Assembly: GCF_902167145.1 (NCBI RefSeq)
Contig: NC_050097.1
Coordinates: 232,581,034-232,645,033, forward strand
Length of the DNA: 64,000 bases
Reading direction: 5' to 3'
From: Zea mays
Taxonomy: Eukaryota; Streptophyta; Magnoliopsida; Poales; Poaceae
This document shows positions 34,586 through 45,887 of the stretch, piece after piece. The notes below the pieces were generated by a model. That model ran no database searches. It worked only from the letters and a program-made list of their open reading frames with translations, and was not told where the DNA came from. How positions within the stretch are numbered: the first letter of the stretch is position 1; every line of letters starts with the position of its first letter. Both the position numbers and the translations under genes were made by a program.

Positions 34586-36976
34586 ATGGATCCTAAGGGG
34601 AAGGGTACCGTGATCAACGATAAAGAGAAGGAATCCTTCATCAACGAGCCGAAGGACGACAAGCCTACCGACTCCGACTCGGGCCATAGACGGAAAGAAG
34701 GGAAGAAGAAGAAGACGAGGCGCATCAAGGAGATCGTCTACTACGACGACAGCGATGAGTCTACTTCCTCCCAAAAGGACGACGACCACAACGACTACGA
34801 GAGAAGGAAACCGGTCAATTCGAACTTTTCTTTTGACTACTCTCGTATTCCTCAAAGTGCAAATGCTCATTTATTATCTATTCCACTTGGTAAACCTCCT
34901 CATTTTGATGGAGAGGACTACGGATTTTGGAGTCACAAAATGCGTAGTCACTTGTTCTCTCTCCATCCTAGTATATGGGAGATTGTAGAGAGTGGAATGC
35001 ACTTTGATAGTTCGGATAGTCCCATGTTCATTAATGAGCAAACTCATAAGAATGCACAAGCTACTACTGTTCTTCTAGCTTCATTGTGCAGGGATGAATA
35101 TCACAAAGTGAGTGGCTTGGATAACGCCAAGCAGATCTGGGACACCCTCAAGATTTCACATGAGGGGAACGATGTCACCTTGCTCACCAAGATGGAGTTG
35201 GTGGAGGGCGAGCTTGGACGATTCGCGATGATAAGGGGCGAGGAGCCGACACAAACATACAACCGGCTCAAGACCCTTATCAACAAAATAAGGAGCTACG
35301 GAAGCACGCGATGGACGGACCACGACGTCGTCCGATTGATGCTAAGGTCCTTTACCGTTCTTGATCCTCATTTGGTGAATAACATTCGTGAGAATCTCAG
35401 GTACACCAAAATGTCGCCCGAAGAAGTCCTTGGAAAATTTGTAAGCAGGCGAATGATGATCAAGGAGGCGAGGTATGTGGACGACGCTCTAAACGGTCCA
35501 ATCAATGAGCCTCAACCCGTTGCTCTCAAGGCAACAAGGAGCAAGGAGGTGTTACCCAGCAAGGTAGCACAAATTGAGGCGACAGGACTTAATGATGAAG
35601 AGATGGCTCTCATCATCAAGAGATTCAACACGGCGCTTAAGGGTCGCAAGGGACAGCCAAGCAAGACCAAAGCCAAGGGGAAGCGCTCATGCTTCAAATG
35701 CGGTAAGATTGGTCATTTTATTGCTAACTGTCCCGATAATGAAAGTGACCAGGAACACGGGAGCAAGAGGGAAAAGAAGAAAAATTACAAGAAGGCCAAG
35801 GGCGAGGCACATCTAGGAAAGGAGTGGGACTCGGATTGCTCCTCCTCCGACTCCGACAATGAAGGACTCGCCGCCACTGCCTTCAACAAGTCATCCCTCT
35901 TCCCCAACGAGCGTCACACATGCCTTATGGCAAGGGAGAAGAAGGTATGTAGTCGAAACTCTACTTATGCTTCTTCAAGTGAGGACGAATCTAGTGATGA
36001 GGATGAAATAGATTATTCATGTTTATTTAAGGGCCTAGATAGAACCAAGGTAGATAAAATTAATGAATTAATTGATGCCTTGAATGATAAGAATAGGCTT
36101 TTAGAAAAACAAGAAGATTTGTTGTATGAGGAACATGACAAATTTGTAGAAGCACAAAAATCTCATGCTTTAGAAGTTAAAAGAAATGAAATGCATTCTT
36201 GTGAATTATCTTCTTGCCATGAGACGATTTCTAGCTTAAGGAGCATTAATGATGATTTGAATGCTAAGATAGAAATAGCCAGTAAATCAACAACTTGTGT
36301 AGAAAATATTGTTATTTGCAATAGATGTAAAGACTTTGATATTGATGCTTGTAGTGAACACATAGCTTCTATTGCAAAGTTAAATGATGAAATGGCTAGT
36401 CTTAATGCCCAACTTAAGGCTAGCAAAAGTGATTTTGATAAACTAAAATTTGCCAGGGATGCCTACACGATTGGTAGACACCCCTCAATTAAGGATGGGC
36501 TTGGCTTCAAGAGGGAAGCCAAGAACTTAACAAGCCATAAGGCTCCCATCTCTGCCAAGGAGAAAGGGAAGGCCCCTATGGCAAGTAGTACTAAAAAGAA
36601 CCATGTTTTTATGTACAATGATAGAAGACAGTCTCATAGGAGTTGTAATACTTTTGATTCACATGCCTATGACTCTTATGCTATGTATGCTTCCAGTTCT
36701 TCCTATATGCATGGTAGAGATATGCCTAGGAAAAATATTCATCATGTGCCTAGGAAGAATATTGTTCATGATCCTAGAAAAGTTATGAATGGTCCCTCTA
36801 CAATTTATCATGCTTTAAATGCTTCCTTTGCTATTTGTAGAAAGGATAGGAAGATAGTTGCTAGGAAATTAGGGGCAAAATGCAAGGGTGATAAAGCTTG
36901 CATTTGGGTCCCTAAGGAAATTGTGACTAACCTTGTAGGACCCAACAAGAGTTGGGTACCTAAGACCCAAGCCTAA
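34586..36976 (+). CDS. Element H Gag (capsid and nucleocapsid)
   Basis: 796 residues from the first ATG after the PBS ([15 protein letters not shown]). A charged N-terminus (about 1-80) is followed by a copia gag domain ([16 protein letters not shown] near 105; [15 protein letters not shown] near 230), one zinc knuckle [14 protein letters not shown] (369-382), Lys-rich and acidic Ser-rich segments, a coiled-coil-like region (about 490-630), and a basic tail. It would form virus-like particles in the cytoplasm and bind RNA through the knuckle. It ends at TAA 36974-36976; pol begins 13 bases on in the +1 frame. C shows the same junction. No stop or frameshift is seen. Confidence 0.9.
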   Translation: MDPKGKGTVINDKEKESFINEPKDDKPTDSDSGHRRKEGKKKKTRRIKEIVYYDDSDESTSSQKDDDHNDYERRKPVNSNFSFDYSRIPQSANAHLLSIPLGKPPHFDGEDYGFWSHKMRSHLFSLHPSIWEIVESGMHFDSSDSPMFINEQTHKNAQATTVLLASLCRDEYHKVSGLDNAKQIWDTLKISHEGNDVTLLTKMELVEGELGRFAMIRGEEPTQTYNRLKTLINKIRSYGSTRWTDHDVVRLMLRSFTVLDPHLVNNIRENLRYTKMSPEEVLGKFVSRRMMIKEARYVDDALNGPINEPQPVALKATRSKEVLPSKVAQIEATGLNDEEMALIIKRFNTALKGRKGQPSKTKAKGKRSCFKCGKIGHFIANCPDNESDQEHGSKREKKKNYKKAKGEAHLGKEWDSDCSSSDSDNEGLAATAFNKSSLFPNERHTCLMAREKKVCSRNSTYASSSEDESSDEDEIDYSCLFKGLDRTKVDKINELIDALNDKNRLLEKQEDLLYEEHDKFVEAQKSHALEVKRNEMHSCELSSCHETISSLRSINDDLNAKIEIASKSTTCVENIVICNRCKDFDIDACSEHIASIAKLNDEMASLNAQLKASKSDFDKLKFARDAYTIGRHPSIKDGLGFKREAKNLTSHKAPISAKEKGKAPMASSTKKNHVFMYNDRRQSHRSCNTFDSHAYDSYAMYASSSSYMHGRDMPRKNIHHVPRKNIVHDPRKVMNGPSTIYHALNASFAICRKDRKIVARKLGAKCKGDKACIWVPKEIVTNLVGPNKSWVPKTQA

Positions 36977-36989
36977 ATTTGCCTTGCAG

Positions 36990-39900
36990 GTTTATGCATC
37001 CGGGGGCTCAAGTTGGATTATCGACAGCGGATGCACAAACCATATGACGGGGGAGAAGAAGATGTTCACCTCCTACGTCAAGAATAAGGATTCCCAAGAT
37101 TCAATCATATTCGGTGATGGGAACCAAGGCAAGGTGAAAGGTTTAGGCAAGATTGCAATATCCAATGAGCACTCTATCTCTAATGTGTTTTTAGTTGAGT
37201 CTCTTGGATATAATTTACTATCTGTCAGTCAATTATGTAATATGGGATATAATTGTCTATTTACAAATGTAGATGTGTCTGTCTTTAGAAGAAGTGATGG
37301 TTCACTAGCATTTAAGGGTGTACTAGACGGCAAACTTTATTTAGTTGATTTTGCAAAAGAGGAGGCCGGTCTAGATGCATGCTTAATCGCTAAGACTAGC
37401 ATGGGTTGGCTGTGGCATCGCCGCTTAGCACATGTGGGGATGAAGAACCTTCACAAGCTTCTAAAGGGAGAGCACGTGATAGGTTTGACTAACGTGCAAT
37501 TCGAAAAAGATAGACCTTGTGCAGCTTGTCAAGCAGGTAAACAAGTGGGAGGAGCACATCACAGCAAGAATGTGATGACCACTTCAAGACCTCTGGAGCT
37601 GCTGCATATGGACCTCTTCGGACCCGTCGCCTATCTGAGCATAGGAGGAAGTAAGTATGGTCTAGTTATAGTTGATGACTTTTCCCGCTTCACTTGGGTG
37701 TTCTTTTTGCAGGATAAGTCTGAAACCCAAGGGACCCTCAAGCGCTTCCTCAGGAGAGCTCAAAATGAGTTTGAGCTCAAGGTGAAGAAGATAAGGAGCG
37801 ACAACGGGTCCGAATTCAAGAATCTTCAAGTGGAGGAGTATCTTGAGGAGGAGGGGATCAAGCACGAGTTCTCTGCTCCCTATACACCACAGCAAAATGG
37901 TGTGGTAGAGAGGAAGAACAGGACGCTCATTGATATGGCGAGGACTATGCTTGGAGAGTTCAAGACCCCCGAGTGTTTTTGGTCGGAAGCCGTAAACACG
38001 GCTTGCCACGCCATCAACAGGGTCTACCTTCACCGCCTCCTCAAAAAGACATCGTATGAGCTTCTAACCGGTAACAAACCCAATGTATCTTACTTTCGTG
38101 TATTTGGGAGCAAATGCTACATTCTAGTGAAGAAGGGTAGAAACTCTAAGTTTGCTCCCAAAGCTGTAGAAGGGTTTTTGTTAGGTTATGATTCAAATAC
38201 AAAGGCGTATAGAGTCTTCAACAAATCATTGGGTTTGGTTGAAGTCTCTAGCGACGTTGTATTTGATGAGACTAATGGCTCTCCAAGAGAGCAAGTTGTT
38301 GATCTTGATGATGTAGATGAAGAAGACGTTCCAACGGCCGCGATACGCACCATGGCGATTGGAGATGTACGGCCTCAGGAACAATTGGAGCAAGATCAAC
38401 CGTCTTCCTCAACTATGGTGCTTCCCCCAACCCAAGATGACGAACAGGTACCTCAAGTGGAGGCGCATGATCAAGGGGGAGCGCAAGATGTTCAAGTTGA
38501 AGAGGAAGAAGCACCTCAGGCACCTCCAACCCAAGTTCGAGCGACGATTCAAAGGGATCATCCCGTCGACCAAATTCTGGGTGATATTAGCAAGGGAGTA
38601 ACTACTCGATCTCGATTAGTTAATTTTTGTGAGCATTACTCCTTTGTCTCTTCTATTGAGCCTTTCAGGGTAGAAGAGGCCTTGCTAGATCCGGACTGGG
38701 TGTTGGCCATGCAAGAGGAGCTCAATAATTTCAAGAGGAATGAAGTTTGGACGCTAGTGCCTCGTCCTAAACAAAATGTTGTGGGAACCAAGTGGGTGTT
38801 CCGCAACAAACAAGACGAGCACGGGGTGGTGACAAGGAACAAGGCTCGACTTGTGGCAAAAGGTTATGCCCAAGTCGCAGGTTTGGACTTTGAGGAGACT
38901 TTTGCTCCTGTGGCTAGGCTAGAGTCCATTCGTATCTTGCTAGCATATGCCACTCACCATTCTTTCAGGTTGTTCCAAATGGATGTGAAGAGCGCTTTCC
39001 TCAACGGGCCAATCAAGGAGGAGGTGTATGTAGAGCAACCCCCTGGCTTCGAGGATGAACGGTACCCCGACCACGTGTGTAAGCTCTCTAAGGCGCTCTA
39101 TGGACTTAAGCAAGCCCCAAGAGCATGGTATGAATGCCTTAGAGACTTTCTAATTGCTAATGCTTTCAAGGTTGGGAAAGCTGATCCAACTCTTTCCACT
39201 AAGACTTGTGACGGTGATCTTTTTGTATGCCAAATTTATGTCGATGACATAATATTTGGTTCTACTAATAAAAAGTCTTGTGAAGAGTTTAGCAGGGTGA
39301 TGACGCAGAAATTCGAGATGTCGATGATGGGCGAGTTGAACTACTTCCTTGGGTTCCAAGTGAAGCAACTCAAGGATGGCACCTTCATCTCTCAAACGAA
39401 GTACATGCAAGACTTGCTGAAGCGGTTTGGGATGAAGGACGCCAAGCCTGCAAAGACTCCGATGGGAACCGACGGACACACTGACCTCAACAAAGGAGGT
39501 AAGTCCGTTGATCAAAAGGCATACCGGTCAATGATAGGGTCATTACTTTACTTATGTGCTAGTAGACCGGATATTATGCTTAGCATATGCATGCGTGCTA
39601 GATTTCAATCCGATCCTAAGGAGTGTCACTTAGTGGCGGTGAAGCGAATTCTTAGATATTTAGTTGCTATGCCTTGCTTCGGGATCTGGTATCCAAAGGG
39701 GTCTACCTTTGACTTAATTGGATATTCAGATTCCGACTATGCTGGATGTAAGGTCGATAGGAAGAGTACATCGGGGACGTGCCAATTCTTAGGAAGGTCC
39801 TTGGTGTCATGGAATTCTAAGAAACAAACCTCTGTTGCCCTATCCACCGCTGAGGCCGAGTATGTTGCCGCAGGACAGTGTTGCGCGCAACTACTTTGGA

Positions 39901-40190
39901 TGAGGCAAACCCTCAGGGACTTTGGCTACAATCTGAGCAAAGTCCCACTCCTATGTGATAATGAGAGTGCTATCCGCATGACGGAAAATCCTGTTGAACA
40001 CAGCCGCACAAAGCACATAGACATCCGGCATCACTTTTTGAGAGACCACCAGCAAAAGGGAGATATCGAAGTGTTTCATGTTAGCACCGAGAACCAGCTA
40101 GCCGATATCTTTACCAAGCCTCTAGATGAGAAGACCTTTTGCAGGCTGCGAAGTGAGCTAAATGTCCTAGATTCGCGGAACCTGGATTGA
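36990..40190 (+). CDS. Element H Pol: protease, integrase, RT, RNase H
   Basis: The reading frame is open from 36984; I give 36990 (VYASGGSSW), right after a TTGCCTTGCAG that could be a splice acceptor. The true start is unknown and no early ATG fits. Domains: protease [10 protein letters not shown] (about residue 12), pre-integrase [10 protein letters not shown] (about 143), integrase with [14 protein letters not shown] and ERKNRTL carrying the D, D and E residues (about 205-320), an acidic linker, RT with [14 protein letters not shown] and YVDDIIFGS (about 590-760), and RNase H with AEAEYVAAG and [13 protein letters not shown] (about 900-1030). DPTLSTKT replaces the usual DPTLFTKT, a change near the RT active site of unknown effect. 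It ends at 40188-40190 with no break. Confidence 0.9.
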   Translation, partial: VYASGGSSWIIDSGCTNHMTGEKKMFTSYVKNKDSQDSIIFGDGNQGKVKGLGKIAISNEHSISNVFLVESLGYNLLSVSQLCNMGYNCLFTNVDVSVFRRSDGSLAFKGVLDGKLYLVDFAKEEAGLDACLIAKTSMGWLWHRRLAHVGMKNLHKLLKGEHVIGLTNVQFEKDRPCAACQAGKQVGGAHHSKNVMTTSRPLELLHMDLFGPVAYLSIGGSKYGLVIVDDFSRFTWVFFLQDKSETQGTLKRFLRRAQNEFELKVKKIRSDNGSEFKNLQVEEYLEEEGIKHEFSAPYTPQQNGVVERKNRTLIDMARTMLGEFKTPECFWSEAVNTACHAINRVYLHRLLKKTSYELLTGNKPNVSYFRVFGSKCYILVKKGRNSKFAPKAVEGFLLGYDSNTKAYRVFNKSLGLVEVSSDVVFDETNGSPREQVVDLDDVDEEDVPTAAIRTMAIGDVRPQEQLEQDQPSSSTMVLPPTQDDEQVPQVEAHDQGGAQDVQVEEEEAPQAPPTQVRATIQRDHPVDQILGDISKGVTTRSRLVNFCEHYSFVSSIEPFRVEEALLDPDWVLAMQEELNNFKRNEVWTLVPRPKQNVVGTKWVFRNKQDEHGVVTRNKARLVAKGYAQVAGLDFEETFAPVARLESIRILLAYATHHSFRLFQMDVKSAFLNGPIKEEVYVEQPPGFEDERYPDHVCKLSKALYGLKQAPRAWYECLRDFLIANAFKVGKADPTLSTKTCDGDLFVCQIYVDDIIFGSTNKKSCEEFSRVMTQKFEMSMMGELNYFLGFQVKQLKDGTFISQTKYMQDLLKRFGMKDAKPAKTPMGTDGHTDLNKGGKSVDQKAYRSMIGSLLYLCASRPDIMLSICMRARFQSDPKECHLVAVKRILRYLVAMPCFGIWYPKGSTFDLIGYSDSDYAGCKVDRKSTSGTCQFLGRSLVSWNSKKQTSVALSTAEAEYVAAGQCCAQLLWMRQTLRDFGYNLSKVPLLCDNESAIRMTENPVEHSRTKHIDIRHHFLRDHQQKGDIEVFHVSTENQLADIFTKPLDEKTFCRLRSELNVLDSRNLD

Positions 40191-40971
40191 TTTATAGCAT
40201 ACATGTGTTTATGCCTTTGATCATGTTCCTTATGCATTTTGTTGCTTAGTAATGGTGATCAAGTTGTACAAACACTCCCTGGACCTCACAAGTCCGTTGC
40301 AAAGTGATGCACATGTTTAGGGGGAGATGTGTTACAACTTGACCCTTTGAGACTAACCATGTGCTTGAGTTTGATGATTTAGTCTCAAAGAAGGATTAAA
40401 AGGGAAAAGGTGGACTTGGACCATGAAAGACTTCCACTGCACTCCGATGAGAGGGTAACTTATTCCAAGTCCATCTCATGTACTTTATACTCTTATTGCC
40501 TTTGTACTCTTATTTGAAGATTTTGGTGAGGCAATGGGGTTAAGGGGCCAAGATTAATCCCGTTTTGGTGCTTGATGCCAAAGGGGGAGAAAATAAAGGC
40601 CAAAGCAATAGATGGATCAGCTACCACTTGAGAAATTTTGAAAATAGTAGATTAGAGCTTTTGGTTTGGCAAAACTCTTTTGTTGTCTCTTATGTCAAAA
40701 GTTGGCCTCTTGTGGGGAGAAATGTTGATTATGGGAAAAAGGGGGAGTTTTTGAACCTTGGCTCAATTTCTCTTGGAATGACTCTCCTTATGTTTTAACT
40801 AGTGTGTTTGACTTAGAGATAAGAATTTGAGGTTGATTTGCAAAAACAAACCAAGTGGTGGCAAAGGATGATCCATATATGTCAAAATTGAATCAAAACA
40901 ATTTTGGATTCTTATTTGAATTGATTTTGCACTTGTTCTACATGCTTTATGTTGTGTTGGCATAAATCACC
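40191..40971 (+). other. Element H 3' UTR, no env-like gene
   Basis: 780 bp between pol and the PPT. Some SIRE-lineage elements carry an env-like ORF here; only a 77-codon open frame (40565-40798) without a signal peptide or known domain is seen. Three PPT-like motifs AGGGGGAG (40319, 40582, 40740) precede the real one. Confidence 0.75.
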
Positions 40972-40985
40972 AAAAAGGGGGAGAT
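40972..40985 (+). other. Element H polypurine tract
   Basis: AAAAAGGGGGAGAT directly before the 3' LTR start TGAAAGGG. It primes plus-strand synthesis. Confidence 0.88.
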
Positions 40986-42231
40986 TGAAAGGGAAATGTG
41001 CCCTTGGGCCATTTCTAAGTATTTTGGTGATTTAGTGTCCAACACAAGTGCCTAAGTGTAAAATGGTGGACAAAGTACAAATCAAGGATAAAGGTATGTT
41101 TCTCAGACTTAGTACATTGTTTTAGAGACTAATGTATTGTGTCTAAGTGCTGGAAACAGGAAAAATCAAATTGGAAATGAGATGGCTTTGTTCAGCCAAG
41201 TCTGCTCAGTCTGGGAGCACCGGACTGTCCGGTGGTGCACCGGACAGTGTCCGGTGCGCCAGGCTGGTTCGAGCGAAGTGGCCGCTCTCGGGAATTTCAC
41301 CGGCGACGTACGGCTATAATTCACCGGACTGTCCGGTGTGCACCGGACTGTCCGGTGAGCCAACGGTCGGCCGGGCCAACGGTCGGCCGCGCGATCTGCG
41401 CGGGACACGTGGCCGAGCCAACGGCTAGAAGGGGGCACCGGACTGTCCGGTGTGCACCGGACATGTCCGGTGCGCCAACGGCTCCAAGTCTGCCAACGGT
41501 TGGCTTCGCCATTTAAGGAAAGAAATCTGGCACCGGACAGTGTCCGGTGTGCACCGGACTATCCGGTGCGCCAGACGACAGAAGGCAAGAATTGCCTTCC
41601 CAGATTGCTCTCAACGGCTCCTAGCTGCCTTGGGGCTATAAAAGGGACCCCTAGGCGCATGGAGGAGGATACCAAGCATTCCTATAACATTTCTAAGCAC
41701 CAAAACCTTGATTCCGCGCATTTGTTTCATTGTGATAACATATAGAGCTCTAGTGGAGTTGTGAACTCATTGAGTTGTGTTGCGAGCTCTTGTTGTGACT
41801 TGTGTGCGTGTTGACACTCTGATTCTTGAGTCTTGTGTGCGTTGCTAATCCTCCCTTGCTCTGTGCTTCCTTGTGAATTCAAGTGTAAGGGCGAGAGGCT
41901 CCAAGTTGTGGAGATTCCTCGCAAACGGGATTGAGAAAAAGCAAGGAAAACGCCGTGGTACTCAAGTGGGTCTTTGGACCGCTTGAGAGGGGTTGATTGC
42001 AACCCTCATCCGTTGGGACGCCACAACGTGGAGTAGGCAAGCGTTGGTCTTGGCCGAACCACGGGATAACCACTGTGCCATCTCTGTGATTGTTTTCTTG
42101 TGGTTATTGTGTTTTGACTCCTCTCTAGCCACTTGGCAATTATAGTGCTAACGATTAACCAAGTTTTGTGGCTTAAGTTTTCAAGTTTCACAGGATCACC
42201 TATTCACCCCCACCCCCTCTAGGTGCTCTCA
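40986..42231 (+). repeat. Element H 3' LTR
   Basis: 1246 bp, about 13 substitutions from the 5' copy. Palindrome array at 41218-41571, TATA box at 41637-41644. Followed by the TSD GTTAG and the continuation of E's RT. Confidence 0.93.
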
Positions 42232-42236
42232 GTTAG

Positions 42237-43815
42237 CAAATCCTGTTCTTGTACTCAAAAAGAATAAAGTGGATTGGCGCATGTGCGTCGACTATACGGA
42301 TCTCAACAAACACTGTCCGAAGGATCCCTTCGGACTTCCTAGGATAGACCAGGTGGTAGACTCGACCGCTGGATGTTCTGTGTTGTCTTTCTTGGATTGC
42401 TACTCTGGGTATCATCAGATCAGCCTGGCAAAGGAAGACGAGGAAAAAACAGCATTCATCACCCCGTTCGGAGCTTTCTACTATACCTCCATGCCGTTTG
42501 GCCTCAAAAACGCTGGAGCGACTTACCAGAGAGCCATTCAGACATGCTTAGCCGACCACTAGGACAAGCGTATGGAAGCTTATGTGGATGACGTGGTGAT
42601 CAAGACAGAAAACTCAGAAAATTTCATTGAAGATTTACAGCTGGTCTTCAATAGTCTGTGGTGATATCGATGGAAGCTTAATCCTGAAAAGTGTGTCTTT
42701 GGAGTACCAGCAGGAAAATTGCTCGGATTTATTGTCAGCCACCGGGGAATTGAGGCTAACCTAGAAAAGATCGAGGCTATCATGAGAATGGAGGCACTGT
42801 GGTCACAGAAGAAAGTACAAAGACTTACTGGATGCATGGCAGCTCTAAGCAGGTTCATATCAAGGTTAGGAGAAAAAGGCCTACCGTTCTAAAAGTTGCT
42901 CAAGAAGGTAGACAAGTTCTAGTGGACTTCAGAGGCTCAGGAAGCTCTAGATGCACTAAAGAAATTCCTGACAACACCACCAGTGCTAAAGCCGTCCCGC
43001 CGAGCCACACTGAGTCAGTCGACCAAAGATCTGTTGTTATACATCTCTTGCATGACTCACGTGGTGAGCACCGCGTTAGTAATCGAGCGAGCAGAAGAAG
43101 GACATGCATACTCAGTGCAACATCCTATTTATTTCATCAGTGAAGTTCTAGGACCCTCGAAGAAGAAATATCCTCAAGTTCAAAAACTATTGTATGCAGT
43201 ACTTCTAACTGCACGCAAGCTCCGTCACTACTTTGACGACCACAAAGTCATAGTAGTCACTAGATTTCCAATAGGGGATATTCTCCACAACAAAGAAGCC
43301 ATCAGAAGAATAGCCAAGTGGGCCTGTGAGCTGGGAGCTCAGGACATTGAGTTTCGACCTCGTACTGCAATCAAGACTCAAGCACTAGTTGACTTTGTAT
43401 CAGAATGGACCGAGCAACAAGTGCCAGATAACCCGGAGACTGCAGAAGTATGGCGGATGTATTTCGATGGCTCGTTAAAGCTGCAGGGGGCAGGCGCAGG
43501 AATCCTCTTCATTGCACCTGGAGGTGAAAAACTCAAATATGCTCTTCAGTTACTATTCTCAGCGTCCAATAATGCAGCAGAATATGAAGCTTTGATTCAT
43601 GGACTGAACATTGCCATATCACTGGGCATCAAGAGACTGATGGTATATGGAGATTCACTGGTGGTCATAAGTCAGATAAACAAAGAGTGGGATTGCTTGA
43701 ATGATTCCATGGGCAAGTACTGCACGGCCGTCCGAAAGCTAGAGGACAAATTTGAAGGGCTGGAATTCCATCATGTGGAGAGAGATCACAACGCGATAGC
43801 AGACGTGTTGTAAAA
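42237..43815 (+). pseudogene. Element E RT, RNase H and second (archaeal-type) RNase H
   Basis: It continues the frame from 33290. RT motifs: CVDYTDLNKHCPKDPF, FGLKNAGATYQRA, and active site AYVDDVVIK near 42577-42600. Stops occur at 42560-42562, near 42661 and near 42890. The gypsy RNase H follows (VQKLLYAVLLTARKLRHYF), then a separate RNase H domain (VWRMYFDGSLKLQGAGAGI, NNAAEYEALIHGL, YGDSLVVISQI, VERDHNAIADVL). The second domain is the archaeal-type RNase H that defines Tat elements. The frame ends at 43813-43815. Confidence 0.87.
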
Positions 43816-45183
43816 ACTAGGATCCAGTCTGACTCAGGTCCCCACCTGGAGTTTTCGTCCAAGAGGTACCACACCCGAGCATTTCCTTAGATCGGGCAGA
43901 AGAGTGCAGTGTTTTGAACCAACCAGGGTCAGATTCTGATGACTGGAGAGAGCCAATCATCAGATATATAAAGAATAAAGAGGAGCCGGATGACAAACAT
44001 GCAGCAGAACGCATCGCAAGGCAGTCAACTCCACTATACTCTCATTGGGGAAGCGCTGTACAGAAGGGGCGCGACAGGAGTCCTCATGAAGTGCATCCTT
44101 TCGGCTACTAGGAAGCAACTGCTAGATGAAGTCCACGCTGGGCAATGCGGGATACACACAACATCTAGGACTCTGGTTGGGAAGGTCTTCAGGTCTAGTT
44201 TCTACTGGCCGACAGCAAAGAGTGACGCAGCCGAGTTAGTCCAGAGGTGTGAAGCTTGCCAATACTTATCAAAACAGCAGCATTTACCAGCACAGCAATT
44301 GCAAACCATACCCGTAACATGGTCATTTGCGTGCTGGGGACTGGACATGATTGGACCCTTCAAGAAAGCTCAAGGAGGATACACTCATGTACTGGTTGCT
44401 ATTGATAAATTCACTAAATGGATAGAGTACAAACCTATTGCTTCTTTGACTTCGGCTAAGGCAGTGGAATTCATATAAGACATAATATTCAGGTTCGGAA
44501 TACCGAATAGCATCATAACTGACCTGGGGTCCAATTTCACTAGTTCAGAGTTCTTTGATTTTTGCGAACAAAGAAGCATCCACATCAAATATGCATCAGT
44601 AGCACACCCAAGGGCCAACGGTCGAATGGAAAGAGCTAATGGAATGATATTGGAAGCACTTAGGAAGAAAGTCTTCGATAAGAATGAGAAGTTCGCAGGA
44701 AAGTTGATCAGAGAGTTGTCGTATGTGATCTAGAGCCTAAGAACTCAACCTAGCCGAGCTTTGCATAGAAACACTTCCTTCTTTATGGTCTATGGTTCGG
44801 AGGCAGTGCTACCTGCTGATCTCAGGTTTGGGGCACCAAGACTGATCTTCGAAAACATAGCTGCAGCAGAGGCCACTAGACTAGAGGATGTTGATATACT
44901 TAAAGAAGAACGATTGAATGTAGTGATTCAGTCAGCCAGGTACCAGCAAACTCTGAGGCGCTATCATGATAAGTCCATACGGCATCGATCCTTCACAGTG
45001 GGAGATCTTGTCCTCCGCCGAATTCTAACGAGAGAAGGACGGCACAAATTGTCGCCACTATGGGAAGGACCATTCATAGTAGCAGAAGTCACTCGGACTG
45101 GATCATATCGTCTTACTCAAATGGATGGCACAGAAATAGGGAACTCATGGAATATAGAGCATCTCAAGAAGTTTTACCCCTAG
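43816..45183 (+). pseudogene. Element E integrase
   Basis: Two frameshifts, near 43912 and 44025, separate it from RNase H. The zinc-binding region has CEACQYLSKQQHLPA. The core has GLDMIGPFKKAQGGY with the first Asp, TDLGSNFTSSEF with the second, and ANGRMERANGMIL with the Glu. Stops are at 44476-44478 (VEFI*DIIF) and near 44731. The C-terminal domain (FTVGDLVLRRI, LSPLWEGPFIVAEV) ends NIEHLKKFYP* at 45181-45183. It would insert cDNA in the nucleus; as it stands it is broken. Confidence 0.87.
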
Positions 45184-45290
45184 CTAGATTTCAAAAGCTA
45201 TCGGGATAGCATTGTATTCTGTAATTAGAAAATACACCATCAATAAAAAGACTTCATTCTCAAAGGCACTCAAACTATTGTCAATCTGCA

Positions 45291-45646
45291 CGCTTACTTA
45301 ACTCAGGGTGACCACTATACCCAGTTAACGGAGCAATCGGCTTAAGTCGGCGATGACTTAAGGCGGTGTGACATGCTCACGCTTACTTAACTCAGGGTGA
45401 CCATTATACCCTGCTAACGGAGCAATCGGCTTAAGTCGGCAATGACTTAAGGCGGTGTGACCTGATCACGCTTACTTAACTCAGGGTGACCACTATACCC
45501 TATTAACGAAGCAATCGGCTTAAGTCGGTAATGACTTAAGGTGGTGTGACATGCTCACGCTTACTTAACTCAGGGTGACCACTATACCCTACTAATAGAG
45601 CAATCGGCTTAAGTCGGCAGTGACTTAAGGCGGTGCGACATGCTCA
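45291..45646 (+). repeat. Four 89-bp tandem repeats, each with a hairpin
   Basis: Units start at 45291, 45380, 45469 and 45558, followed by a decayed fifth. Each begins CGCTTACTTAACTCAGGGTG and contains CTTAAGTC, a loop of about 6 nt, and GACTTAAG, a perfect 8-bp stem in most copies. The array lies between the end of sense pol (45183) and the end of the antisense gene (45888). Confidence 0.9.
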
Positions 45647-45887
45647 CGTCTACTCGATCCAGCATAAGCATGTTTACGATTACTCATCTTAGGGCGATTT
45701 CTATTCCTCACGAAATAAAAAGAATTTTCAAAACCATCACACTGCACTTACTTCTGCAATCGTAACAACTGTTGAATTCAAACAACAGAAAAATAAAAAT
45801 AGCATTCAGTACCAAGGGCACTTTCTAACGGAATATTCGAGCACATTGACCACATACACACACAATTCATAAATGCATTCAGTATTC

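Larger units (their letters stand above)
33291..42231 (+). mobile_element. Element H: Opie/Ji-like Ty1-copia, young, potentially autonomous
   Basis: 8941 bp with a perfect TSD GTTAG (33286-33290 and 42232-42236). Two 1246-bp LTRs differ at about 13 sites plus array rearrangements (about 1.1%, or roughly 0.4 million years at 1.3e-8 substitutions per site per year, an assumed rate). It has an exact initiator-Met PBS, a PPT, an uninterrupted 796-residue gag and an uninterrupted pol of about 1066 codons. The lineage (SIRE/Maximus type) follows from the long gag, large LTR and pol sequence. It is the only element here with all protein frames open. Confidence 0.92.

Noticed and set aside
36984..36986. 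TTG at the left end of the H pol frame as a translation start
   Set aside because: It lies inside the 13-base gag-pol spacer; pol in such elements is made as a fusion or from a processed RNA, so this is not a credible independent start.
40565..40798. Possible env-like gene in H 3' region
   Set aside because: Only 77 codons, no signal peptide, no transmembrane segment and no coiled coil typical of SIRE-type env-like ORFs.
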